Origin: Breviolum minutum Mf 1.05b.01
Lineage: Eukaryota > Sar > Dinophyceae > Suessiales > Symbiodiniaceae
Assembly: GCA_000507305.1 (NCBI GenBank)
Contig: DF239761.1
Coordinates: 102,522-166,521 of the forward strand
Length of the DNA: 64,000 bases
Reading direction: 5' to 3'
Shown here piece by piece: positions 1 to 10,718 of this stretch (position 1 is the first letter of the stretch; the number at the start of each line of letters is the position of its first letter). A model generated the notes under the pieces. That model was given only the letters and a program-made list of their open reading frames with translations, searched no databases and was not told the origin of the DNA. The position numbers were made by a program, and so were the translations under genes.

Positions 1-29
1 AGCAGCTTTTAAATCAAAAACATTCCAAG

Positions 30-2169
30 GAGCTCAATACCTTGATCAGTGGCAGCACCGCGGGTGGTTTCGATGTGAAAGATCTTCGAGAGAATACGGT
101 GCTTTCTGGTGGCTACCAGGCTGTGAACTTGGGATTTGTCAAGCTTGGGAATTTGGATGGCATGGAAGCATGGCAATTTGTTTGGGTAAATCATAGTGAT
201 CTCATGTCATAGCAACCTGAAAAAGGTAGAATGGCCAAAGAATTCAGGATTTCCCAGGTTGCTGAAATATTATGATTTGCTCAGAGTTCGGGACTGGTTC
301 AAGAAAGAAATTCGTTGTTTGGGATTCATCGTGCAGGAAGTAAGAAGCTGCAGTCTGGGTTGAATTTGTAGATGCCTTTGCGAAATCAAGGCTGTGATAA
401 GGGATGAATTGCCTACATTTGGTTGAAGTCAGGGCGCCCTCTTGACTCTCAGAATTTTACATTCAGCATCCCCAAGAGGAAGAGGATGCTTGAATGCAAG
501 CTTAGTCACCCACAGTAAACCGCTTTGGTTCCACTATCATGATTATTTACATTTATGACCCTTTACCAAGCCCTTGTTCCTGGAATAGATGGTTGTGAAT
601 GCCTATAATGCTCAAGCACCTCAAAAATCCCTTACAGTAAGATATTCTGATGAATCCGGTATGGTATGGTTATCCTGCCTTACAAGAAGTCTGATGACAT
701 GTCCCTCCAGGACGACAGCCCTTGCGTCCAGTGGTTGTGGCGCTTGCTGCCGGGGCCTGATCAACGTAAGGTGAGAGCACTGTCTATATGTTTATTGTGG
801 TGAGGAGGGTGTCAGAGCAACAGCTTTCACAAGGTTTCGCTATGTTCACTTAGGTTTGGTATTCTTTGTCTTGGTTTTTGGCTGAAAATTTCCGAGGCAA
901 GAAGACCTTTCGCCCGAAGATTTGGGTCGCTTTCTGATGTGCCATCCTCAACATGTGTTTTTTTTCAACATGTGCTGCAGAAAGGCTGTATTATAGACTG
1001 ATGTAGGCCTGCATAAAATTGACTGAAACTCGTGAGGAGGGCGATGGAAAGATTTGAGAGACGAGACACACACACACACACACCCTTTGAACATATACTT
1101 ATATATGATATATATATATATTCGTATATATACATGCATATACTTTTACATATACATGTAAAATTGTCAATAGTTGTTGGTGTTTTAATGCAAACATGTT
1201 TTATACAAAAGTCTTTCTACATATATATATATATATATATATATTTTTATACACACTGTTGTATCAGTTTTCTACAAATATAATATATATATATATATAT
1301 ATTATTTATGCACTAGATTAACTGAGTGCAAGAGCTCCTTGTTTGCACAGAAAATGGTTGAATCTCCCCATCGGAAGGGGCCAGCATGTCAGTAAGAAAC
1401 CGAGGTTTTGCACATCTTGCAGCCGTGCACCTCTCTTGGGGTCGCTTGGCTATGGGGAAGCAATGTATGCTCTCACGGTTTGAAGTCTTGTGCTGGCCAC
1501 TCAATTTGTATTAGCCTTTTTTTGGATATTCGTCATAGTTTGGTTACACCTGCAGCCACTGTACCAACGAAGCAATGATCAGGTTCAAGAATTTGAATCC
1601 CAAATTCTGCATTCATCGAGTTCCTGATTCGGACCGACTTCCCACCAGTGCTACGCTTCTTGGACTCGCTTGTTTTTTTACCGCGATCGGCCGCGAAAAA
1701 ACCGTGCCAATGGTGGGGGCTTGTAGAATCGAAGAAGTGAGATTGTTCCCTAGTTGGAGGTCACTTAGCCCCCCTGCAAAGGTCACTTGTGCATTCCAAA
1801 AGAGTTATTTAGTTTCAACAAACTTGCATGATCTTCAGGACAAAACCCACTATTCTTTATTTTGTTTCGTCATAAAAAGATAATGTAAGAAGAGATACGT
1901 AGCCAGAAGGCTTGAGGTCTTCAAAAGGTAAGTGCTAACATGAAATCATGCATTTTTATGGCCCTGGCCTTATGATGGAAGCCAAGTATCATCCAACTTC
2001 AAGACATGCCAGGTGTGCCAATCTGCTGAAGTTGCCTGACTATGTGAACTATCACACTCTGAAGGCCAAGGTCCTTCAAGCTATTCGCCACTTGCCCAAC
2101 TCGGGGGATTTGGGGGACGATGGCCCTATGGCCAGAAGTGTTGCTTGTGAGATGAATGTAGATGAATAG
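30..2169 (+). CDS. HECT-type E3 ubiquitin ligase, 3' end (partial)
   Basis: C-terminal HECT domain, which takes ubiquitin from an E2 onto a cysteine and passes it to substrate. Readable exons: 30-119 (LISGSTAGGFDVKDL then SGGYQ, the N-lobe end), 711 to about 765 (DDSPCVQWLWRLL), about 902-938 (LSPEDLGRFLM), 1583-1654 (NPKFCIHRVPDSDRLPTSAT) and 2013-2169 (CANLLKLPDYVNYHTLKAKV, stop TAG). The catalytic Cys is the first residue of CANLLKLP, whose TGT codon directly follows the last splice junction; the Thr codon before it is split AC|G. Phases fit at 119/711 and 1654/2013, both introns starting with GC. The short stretch expected to carry the FVTG..LP segment between 938 and 1583 was not found. 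The wording CANLLKLP is closest to the UPL3/TRIP12 group (inference). The 5' part lies outside the window. Confidence 0.8.
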
Positions 2170-2870
2170 GGTTTTATATCTATTGCTCTCGGTGCTCTAT
2201 GAGTTCTTCAACAAGGGCACCACATATATGTGGACCTTGTCAATCAGCTACTGCTCCAGAAACACAGAAAGACCAAAACGAATGCGGCGAAGGGATGTAG
2301 ATGACGTGTAGATTTCATACATTTAGATCCACCTGAATGCGTAGAATGCACACAGATTTCATTGATGCTCATCTCTTGGCCTTTTGGATGTGAATGACCA
2401 CTGCTTAAAGGGATGTTCGCACACATGAGCAGTGAAAACATTGGGTTGTTTGGCCTCGGCTGTGTAGCGGGCACAACGGAATGTAACATTTTTTCACTTC
2501 CCACATGCAATGCAACCGGGCAGTCACCAACCCAGCAACCTGCAACCAGATTTGGGGGATAGCTGTGGCGGAGGAGGTTGTTACACCCACTGACGTGTTT
2601 CTAAGGTGCAGAGGCAGGTTTCGACTTGAGCTGACCAAGCCTTTTGCATCAATTTCAGCGCAGAAGTCCATCAAACCTTGATGTGTAAGATGGCACAGCT
2701 GCAACAAGTGAGTTGCACCATATCGCAAGTGTTTTCCTAGAGTCGTGGAGTCCAAACCTGCTGCGGCATGTAAAGTGCCTTTGCACGTGTCGCGTGAGTA
2801 GGATTACTTTCAACATTTGCAAGCTGCCAGGATTGACAAAACTTTCATGGCATATATGTCCACATTTAAT
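2170..2870. other. intergenic or intronic, nothing convincing
   Basis: Open frames here on the minus strand have no recognisable domain or consistent splice signals. I see no gene I can support. Confidence 0.4.
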
Positions 2871-2929
2871 CATATCCGATTGATATCAATATCCTGGCTT
2901 GCCTTCGATTCAATTTCGATAAAATATCG

Positions 2930-4205
2930 GATTTCCATCCATTTCGTTACGCACAGAATACGTATTTAACCACAAAAAATCAATTCAAATTTCAAATATT
3001 AAAAAATATCTTAAGAACAATAAAGATTTTATACAATATTTGGTTAATTTAAATTTTAGAATTTATATAAAATTAATTTGTTTTTAATATAAAAAAAATA
3101 TAAATATATATNNNNNNNNNNNNNNNNNNNNNNNNNNNNNNNNNNNNNNNNNNNNNNNNNNNNNNNNNNNNNNNNNNNNNNNNNNNNNNNNNNNNNNNNN
3201 NNNNNNNNNNNNNNNNNNNNNNNNNNNNNNNNNNNNNNNNNNNNNNNNNNNNNNNNNNNNNNNNNNNNNNNNNNNNNNNNNNNNNNNNNNNNNNNNNNNN
3301 NNNNNNNNNNNNNNNNNNNNNNNNNNNNNNNNNNNNNNNNNNNNNNNNNNNNNNNNNNNNNNNNNNNNNNNNNNNNNNNNNNNNNNNNNNNNNNNNNNNN
3401 NNNNNNNNNNNNNNNNNNNNNNNNNNNNNNNNNNNNNNNNNNNNNNNNNNNNNNNNNNNNNNNNNNNNNNNNNNNNNNNNNNNNNNNNNNNNNNNNNNNN
3501 NNNNNNNNNNNNNNNNNNNNNNNNNNNNNNNNNNNNNNNNNNNNNNNNNNNNNNNNNNNNNNNNNNNNNNNNNNNNNNNNNNNNNNNNNNNNNNNNNNNN
3601 NNNNNNNNNNNNNNNNNNNNNNNNNNNNNNNNNNNNNNNNNNNNNNNNNNNNNNNNNNNNNNNNNNNNNNNNNNNNNNNNNNNNNNNNNNNNNNNNNNNN
3701 NNNNNNNNNNNNNNNNNNNNNNNNNNNNNNNNNNNNNNNNNNNNNNNNNNNNNNNNNNNNNNNNNNNNNNNNNNNNNNNNNNNCCTTTTCTAGATATTTA
3801 TTAATATTATTTTTTTAAAAAAATAATAATATATAAATATTTTATTTTATTAAAATATAAAAATATATATTAATTATATTTAATTTTAATTATTTTATAT
3901 ATATAATAATCAAGATACAATACCAAATATTTATCCTTATTTTTTTTAAAACAATCCAATATAAATATAAAAAAATATTTTAATTATCAAACAAAATTCA
4001 AGATAAAAAAAATCAAATAAAATTCCAAAAAATCCAATAAATATTACCAAATAAAAATTAATATAATATCAATTTCGAAAATTTCAAAATTTATATAAAT
4101 TTTACCCAACAAAAAATATTTACCATTTATCTAAAATAAATTATATTAAAAATGCCAAAAAAACCTAGGATTTTATCGGAAATATTAAAAAATCAAAAAA
4201 TATAT
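2930..4205. other. very AT-rich island around the gap
   Basis: Both gap flanks (about 2930-3111 and 3784-4205) are almost pure A/T with short A and T runs, against an ordinary mixed composition elsewhere. No open frame of note. A 9-mer CGATAAAAT at 2917-2925 recurs inverted at 4170-4178, too short to call terminal repeats. Confidence 0.7.
3112..3783. other. assembly gap (672 N)
   Basis: Run of N inside the AT-rich island. The size may be nominal. Confidence 0.99.
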
Positions 4206-4377
4206 TTCTTGCTTCATTCCAGGAGTTAGTCATGCTTCTGTGCCACTAAGATCCATTTGTGATTTTGTATTTCTTCGTTTTTTTAATCTTTAAAAAATAA
4301 CAATTTATTTTATATGTTTTTACTTCCCCCATAGTACAAATCTACAGACAAATCAATTCTGCAAATGGCTTTTTGTG

Positions 4378-4600
4378 ATCAGGGTTTTCACTTCAAGCCG
4401 GTGGGTGATCACGAATATGGCTGGGAGATGACGCATGGGATGCCGGTGGCGGCTCTTAATCGGGGTGGGCTGATGCTTCTGGTGGTGCTGGCGGTGCTTG
4501 ATCACGGAATTGGCTGGGAGATGTCCGGGAGGGTATGGCATGGAGTGTTGGTGGCAGCGCTTGATCGCGGATGTGGCTGGAAGGTCGAGGTTGAGATGGC
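4378..4600. repeat. degenerate GC-rich tandem repeat
   Basis: Imperfect units beginning GATCACG(G)A and followed by TGGCTGGGAGATG recur near 4408, 4500 and 4563, with variants of GTGGCGGCTCTTAATCG. Open in more than one frame on both strands. No family recognised. Confidence 0.5.
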
Positions 4601-4894
4601 TGGAAATGGTGTCGCCTGGGGTGTTGCTGGTCGTGCATGATTGCTATGTGGTTGGGAAGTGTTGCAGAGGGCGCCATTGGCATTGCGTGCCGGCGCGTAT
4701 TTATTTGCAATGTTATTGGTACTACCAGTTTTGCGGTTGATGCGCGCAAACGGGATTTCGCTGAACGGCTAAGACCCACCAGTGAAAGGCTAATGCATTT
4801 GGACGGCGAGGTGCCTGGTGTTTTTTTCTGGGTCAATCTGGGTCATAAATTGTCTATTGCTTTATCAGCTGGAGTGTTCAGAGATCAGCGAGCA

Positions 4895-4909
4895 CTTGAG
4901 CCAAAATGG
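4895..4909 (-). other. relict dinoflagellate spliced leader
   Basis: The minus strand reads CCATTTTGGCTCAAG, identical to the last 15 nt of the dinoflagellate spliced leader as I recall it. Such relicts mark mRNA that was trans-spliced and then copied back into the genome. The minus-strand sequence below it (4456-4836) is open but has no recognised domain, so it may be the remains of a retroposed transcript (inference). Confidence 0.65.
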
Positions 4910-5099
4910 AAGACATTTTGCTCAATTGATCATTGCAAACATATTCATGCTTTCAGCAAGCTTGCAAGCTAATTGAGATTATATAAAAATTCTTGACTTT
5001 TTGTCCATGCGTCAAATCTAGTAAAACAAATATTCTATACATGGAATTCCGTTTTTCAAAAAGATCTTTGTTCCTTCCACCAAAAAACTTCATTCAAAG

Positions 5100-5629
5100 C
5101 GCCCTGCAAAAACGAAGATCAAAGGTAAGGCCAAAATCAAGACACCAAAGAAAGATGCATCCCAAATCACTTCTGGCGACTCTGGGATCCGCTTGTCTGG
5201 GATCGTTTCCAAGTTCTGGGCCTTTGATGGGATAACAGTGGAGTGTCGTGAAGATTTCAATGGTGAACTTGAAAACAAACATGAAGTTCAAAAATACCAT
5301 GCAATTTTTGTTTCTTTATGTTTGGCGGAATCATCAAGCCATGAATCTGAAACAAAACACAACCATTTACAGCAGATTGTTTGCAACATTCCGGCTCAGT
5401 TGAGAAAAAAAGATGTGTCAACTGGATTACATGGCATATTTTTGACACATCTTGGACACATCTTTACCTATCTCCATCAGCACTTTCAAGAACAAACACA
5501 GCTCCAGCCTCTCCAACTTCTCCAACACCCTCGTCGCGTGCACGTGCCATTGTTGGTCGAGGTGGATCTGCCCTGAAATCCACATGGGTGTCTCAAAGTC
5601 GCTTCGGTTTCGGGCCTAAGATTCCATAA
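5100..5629 (+). CDS. unknown protein, C-terminal two exons
   Basis: Exon 5100-5262 begins after ATTCAAAG and encodes a lysine-rich stretch (KTKIKGKAKIKTPKKDAS) then LSGIVSKFWAFDGITVECRE. Exon 5481-5629 follows CTATCTCCATCAG and encodes a Ser/Pro/Thr-rich tail (APASPTSPTPSSRARAIVGR) ending FGFGPKIP and a stop. The junction is phase 1 (G|CA), with a GTGAAC donor. Upstream exons were not identified and may lie across the gap. No family recognised; the basic first part could bind nucleic acid, but that is a guess. Confidence 0.6.
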
Positions 5630-5835
5630 TCTCCCTCTAGATAAACCGATCTATCAAAGTCTGATTATCCCTGTAAATGTGGTGGTTGCAAAGTGTTCTT
5701 TGGGGTACTGCATGTTTTCAACATCTTTGCATAGTTTTGGATAGCTGTTGGGACCCAATGGGTCTGACGTGTCTTTGGTTACATGACCCCGGCATTGTCC
5801 AACTGATTTCTCTCTTCAATTTTCTCTGGATTGGT

Positions 5836-5991
5836 TCAAGATTCAAGACCTTCATACATGCACCACCCTGCTTTTGCCAGCCTGGGAAGTTGAAAATTCA
5901 AAACATTGGTCACCAGCAAGAGGATACCAATCAGCACCACTCGCGGCAGATTCATCCGCATCCGCATGCCGCGCTGCATGGTCAATGACAT
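5836..5991 (-). CDS. possible small membrane or secreted protein (51 aa)
   Basis: Starts MSLTMQRGMRMRMNLPRV and continues with a hydrophobic stretch (VVLIGILLLVTNVLNF), like a signal peptide or anchor. It may be a first exon, since GTGGTG and GTCTTG donors lie inside its 3' part. No homology recognised. Confidence 0.35.
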   Translation of the reverse strand: MSLTMQRGMRMRMNLPRVVLIGILLLVTNVLNFQLPRLAKAGWCMYEGLES

Positions 5992-6046
5992 GGTTTCACG
6001 TTTTTACTTAACCACTGTGCCACTCCTCAGAAAAGGAATATTATTG

Positions 6047-6113
6047 TAGATATATATATATATATATAAATAAATCTATATATATATAATAAATCTATAT
6101 ATATATATAAATC
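6047..6113. repeat. (AT)n-rich microsatellite
   Basis: Interrupted TATATA runs. Similar tracts occur near 1089-1310, 9500-9550, 13005-13130, 17225-17270, 36965-37060, 45690-45710, 47343-47390 and 57070-57085. Confidence 0.9.
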
Positions 6114-6241
6114 TATACCGTAAATATATCCGTGAGGTAATTATTATAGTTAACCTTTCCTACCGTTTGACCGCCAAGCAGGATAGAGATCGTTGGATGA
6201 CAGCGGATCTAAGCCAGTATGATAACCTGCAATGCACCATC

Positions 6242-9200
6242 TCAAATCCCAACCAGGACATCGTCAGGGTCAACCCCTGTCACCTCTTCAAGAGCTTTCA
6301 CAACTTCCAGTTGGGGAATTAAAATCGGAAATTGCCCCCATCCAATTCTTGTTAGTTTCTTGTGGAAATTGACGTTTTGATCATTTCTATTTCCCTTAAG
6401 GTGATGGCCACAGGTGCCAAGCGGGATCAAACCTCATAGTTTTTTCTCAATCGATTTCAATATCTGGTCCAACCCTTGGGCTTTGCCCGGGAGTGAGTTC
6501 CACATTGGGAAGTCCGTTGTCCTCCCTTGGCAACTTTAAATCCAAGCGATCAGCAAATGTTCGAAGCTGCGGGTCACGAGAGGTTGCATCCTGTGGCGCA
6601 AGATATAGATAGGAAAATGGAACATGTCTCATACTGTCTCATTATGATCATGATGAGTCGTCCTCATACAATCTTTAAACCTAGCTTAATGGAAGAATCT
6701 GGAGGAATCAGAAACTCAATGTACAGGATTCAATGGATGATCCACTTGTGATTCCATGCTACCTGCATTGCCGCCCAGCCTTCAGGAGGGCATTGTCCAT
6801 TTCTGTGCCAAGGACGCAGTTGGTGAGCTGCGCCAGGGATATCCCTAAAGCTCAGCGTGGAAGAAAAGCCATACTGCCATGAAAATCAAACTACTTGTAC
6901 CATCTTGCACCAAAAGTGATGGGGAAAACTTGTTCCTTTCATCTCCTTTCCATCTCTTGGATTGTCATTACTTTTCACAAGACTCAGAGTTGGACATGTC
7001 CATCATTGTCTATCCAGTGTACGGTGGGACTAGAAAGTAAATGGTAACAACACAACACCAGCAACCAAACTTCAAACCTTTTACACCTGAAACCTACTGT
7101 GCAAGTCACAGTAGCTAGCCACCAGCCCGTCCCCCAACGATTTTCAATGCCAAGGACCTAAAAGGATTGTGAACACCATGGCGCCAAACAGTGTCACCAG
7201 GATTTGGAATAGTCCTTCGACAGAATCATTCCTTTGTCTGCTTGCAAAGTCTCATGAAAGCCTCCATAATTTTCTATGTATTTCGGTATGTTTAAACAGC
7301 GAAACAACACGACAATGAAAGAAACATACTGTAAACAATGCCCGGCCGTCGCAACAGGGACGTTCTATGCAGCAAAGCTTCAAATCTAGATTCCATAGGC
7401 CAAAGCCTTGTATCTGATACAACACCTCTTGCCATGGATACCACCAAGCGTAGCAAACAAGCCAGGTGCCCAGTGAAAACAATCGGTCAGCATAGATTGA
7501 TTCAGGTTTCCACTGCAGGTACCTTCCAAATCGCAAGACCAGCAGTGTCATCAACAGCGCATAACCAAAGGATGTCAGCAGTCCCAAAACCTCGCTGTTT
7601 GTCTTCGTGGCGACCAGCTGTGTTCCAAAATAAAAGCCCGCATCTGTGACGGCATAGCCTCCGTCGCCAACACACAAGTCACAAACAGAAGCCAGTAGAG
7701 GGGGGCCATGTCTTTGCATGTGGGGGAACTCCCCAACGAGCAAAGCCGAATTTTGATGAATTTTACATGATTGGTGTGGATTGCTCATTAAGTTCCCATG
7801 TATATATAACAGCCAGTTCCCCTTATTTCCCCATATCTTGGGAGACGATGCAAATCTTCATAACAAGCTGACATCCTGCGGTTCGCGTGACTTGGGATGA
7901 TGATCAGCATCATCTTGACAGATATCCAGAAACGTCTGCGATGCCAACCCCTGTCTCCGATTTGTGGCCGGGAGCGTGCTTCCTCGCTTAGGGGAACAAA
8001 ATCAACAAGAACATGTTATGACAACAATGATCGAGACAAATGCAAACTAGAGGAAACACCATGACAATGACAACAAAAATTGCGACTCCCAAAAAGTCCC
8101 GCGATGTGGTAATGCGGGTTGACAGGGTGTTCTTTCAAACTGTTAAGTGTCTGGCAGCAAGTAGAGCAACACCAAACAAACAAACAACGTGATTGCAGCT
8201 TTGATCAACAACGGTCGGTAGCCCGGTCCATCGTCATCTAATCGGTCTGGCCTTCCATTCCTGGGATGAGGACACAAGCAGGAGAACGGGCATCTGAACA
8301 CTATCTGAACCTTGGAAGCTAAGGTTCTCCCACGAAATACATTGGGTATGCGTTTTGAAATTGACATTAAAAAATAGGTCACATTGCTGCACAAACGAAA
8401 CAGCTAACCGCATTCTATCTCAGGCTTCATAGCATCTTGAATGGTCTCAAACTTGTGCAGTGGCCCACGTCGTGGGCCTTGTGAAGATACCTCAACATCT
8501 GCAACTCCTTGATCCGGTCGTGGTCCTGGCCCAGGTCTGCGTCGCGGTCGTGGTCCTGGCCCAGGCCCCGGTCCACGTCCTGGCCCAGGCCCCGGTCCAC
8601 GTCGACGTTGCAGCTTTGTGATGAAGCGGTTCCACACCTGCAGTGCAGCGTTTGGCCACCCTTCTCATAACTCCCAAAAGCAAAAGCAAATCAATGTGCC
8701 AGTGACACCCACATGTCGAAGCCGGAATTTGGTAAAACCCACACCACTGCGAAATAAGAAGCTCAAAATTGATATCTTAAGTGCAATCGCAGAACGGAAT
8801 TCCAGAAATAGCCCAGGGATGACCAGAGAGAATTCAGCAAAATCTCATAAGAAAATGCGTTATAGTTCCCGCCATTCGAGGAAACCATTTCCAATCGTCT
8901 TTCCAGCGCAGCTTGAATGAGTATAAACACCTAAAGCAGGCAGGAAAGCATCTTAGTGGGCTGGCTACACATCTGTGGCGCTGCTTCTGAAAACACATGA
9001 CAAAACATATCAAAGTATATCAATCTACTGTGGTATACATTCAAGCGCGCATCCACACCACGGCTCACTCATGATACCTGCTTATCCAACCATAATAACA
9101 CATGCTGGCATCCTATGGAGAAATTGTGTGCTGAACTGAGGAGTTGCACCGTTGTCACAACCAGAGCCAAAGAAATTCCAGTAGGCCCAGGCGACTTGAA

Positions 9201-9870
9201 ATCCGAAACATAAGGAAAGAGCAAGGCAACTAGACCAGACCAACTTGTTCCAACAACGGTACCCGTCCTCGGTCCAGGTTATACACTGAGAACACTGGAC
9301 TCATCACTGTTCATCACCCAAATTGCAAATACGATCAAATAAGCATACATGAAACTGCAACAAACACGTCAAAGTCTGGGCGGGCTGTGTAGATGGTGTA
9401 GCTCTGCCTAATCAAAATCATCCGTAATACATTCCAGAAATGAAATTGAATGAAATAGAAACAGGACAGGGTCAGGGTTTATACACGTTATCATCAATGA
9501 ATATAAATATATATTTTCCGAATTTTATATATAATAGATAGATATAAATGATCTAAAATGCTATTGGATGCAGCCACACCATCTACACCACCGGATCCAA
9601 GCAAATACATGTGGTCATACCAATGAGCAGCGCTTGACAAATCTTGATGTTCTTACCCCATCTTTGTTGATTCTCCTCCATCTGGGTCAAAGCCTTCTTA
9701 ACCAGTGGCATCAAAAGTGTCACAAAGAGAGTATAGAGGGCCCATGGCAACAAGGACTCTGAATATTGTGGCAAGGCCAGCTTAAAGCTATAACACCAAT
9801 TCACAGCCACCAAAACTGCCAAAATCCAGGTGAAAACCTCAGACAACTTCCCAACAAACACTCGATCCAA
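6242..9870 (-). CDS. multi-exon, multi-membrane-span protein of unknown function
   Basis: Chain of minus-strand exons. Read 5' to 3': about 9657-9866 (WILAVLVAVNWCYSFKL, LPWALYTLFVTLLMPLV), about 9110-9267 (LVWSSCLALSLCFGFQVAWA), about 8840-8911 (ALERRLEMVSSNGGNYNAFS), 8491-8637 (acidic DRGLGQD repeats), about 8150-8260 (DDDGPGYRPLL, then LFVCLVLLYLL), perhaps 7880-7990, 7523-7711 (GGYAVTDAGFYFG, LTSFGYALLMTLLVLRFGR), 7151-7231 (LFQILVTLFGAMVFTILLGP), 6763-6844, 6474-6590 and 6242-6358 (stop). The phases of the last five exons agree exactly, so the 3' half is firm. Linkage of the 5' exons is inferred from phase (8491 to 8260) and proximity. At least six hydrophobic helices suggest an integral membrane protein with a soluble C-terminal tail. 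Family not recognised. Confidence 0.6.
8521..8606 (-). repeat. 24-nt tandem repeat inside an exon
   Basis: Near-perfect copies of a 24-nt GC-rich unit (CGTCCTGGCCCAGGCCCCGG and on). In the minus-strand coding frame it encodes the octapeptide VDRGLGQD, decaying to DHDRDADLGQD. Confidence 0.8.
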
Positions 9871-10718
9871 CGCACAATTCTAAGTGCACATAGACTTTCT
9901 AGATAATTACTATATCAATTACTGGAAGAAATTGGTGATGCCTAATCATTGAACTCTTCCCACTTTTCGAAGAAAAGTCATGGTGAACTTTTGGAGGAAC
10001 CGAAAGGGGAACCAGGAAACAAAATGCAAGGTGTAAAGCTTGCTGACATATTTCTCGCTCATGTGAAGTCGACCGTGTGGTTCGGCTAAGCCTCACCCTG
10101 GCACTTTGGCCAGGGTGTTTATTTGTAGATCTTTATGTTGCCTAGATCAAACTTTGATGGACAAATTGAATGCCTGTAAGGATGAAGCACTGAAGCGACC
10201 TAAGGTGCAAAGTGCCCTTGTTTGCCGGGGATGTTTCCTGTCTCGAAGTTTTGGATCCATTCTCAGCCATGGATGGAAACACAATGAAACTCTCAACTTG
10301 ATCCGCTTTGACGCTTTGAGCCATTGCAACGACACAAGCAAGCCAAAGCATGGACGAGCTTTTGCATAGCAGAGATGGTTGAATTTTGATGCATGTTCAG
10401 TACTGATGGCACTTACATGAGGAATAAGGTGGGAAAACGTGCATACACTACTATATAAAATAACATCCTTCGAACTGTAGTAGTTCTGCACCCATGCAAG
10501 CAACAAATCTCAATAGATTCTATGTCTGTAGATCGATACATTACATGTATCATGCAAATGTCCCACGGCACATGTAGATACACAACTGACAAACGATATC
10601 TTTGTCACGTTGTCAACAGCAAACCCAATCGTCACAATCACATAGTACCTTCTTGCATTGCGTCTGGCTTGAAGTCGGATACGGGTAACCCATGGTAACC
10701 CCATGCCGACAGTCCTTT

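Noticed and set aside
186-339. Protein-like + frame (LLKYYDLLRVRDWFKKEI) with a GTAAGA donor between HECT exons
   Set aside because: The HECT motif order needs GGYQ followed directly by DDSPCVQW; including this exon would insert a segment the family lacks. It could be an alternative exon.
897-937. Alternative HECT ending KKTFRPKIWVAF and stop
   Set aside because: The other frame of the same bases gives LSPEDLGRFLM, which fits the HECT domain and lets the gene continue to the catalytic cysteine.
1900-1925. CGTAGCCA followed by GGCTTGAG, partly like a spliced leader
   Set aside because: Only 8 contiguous matches and a broken 3' half; it sits in an intron of the HECT gene.
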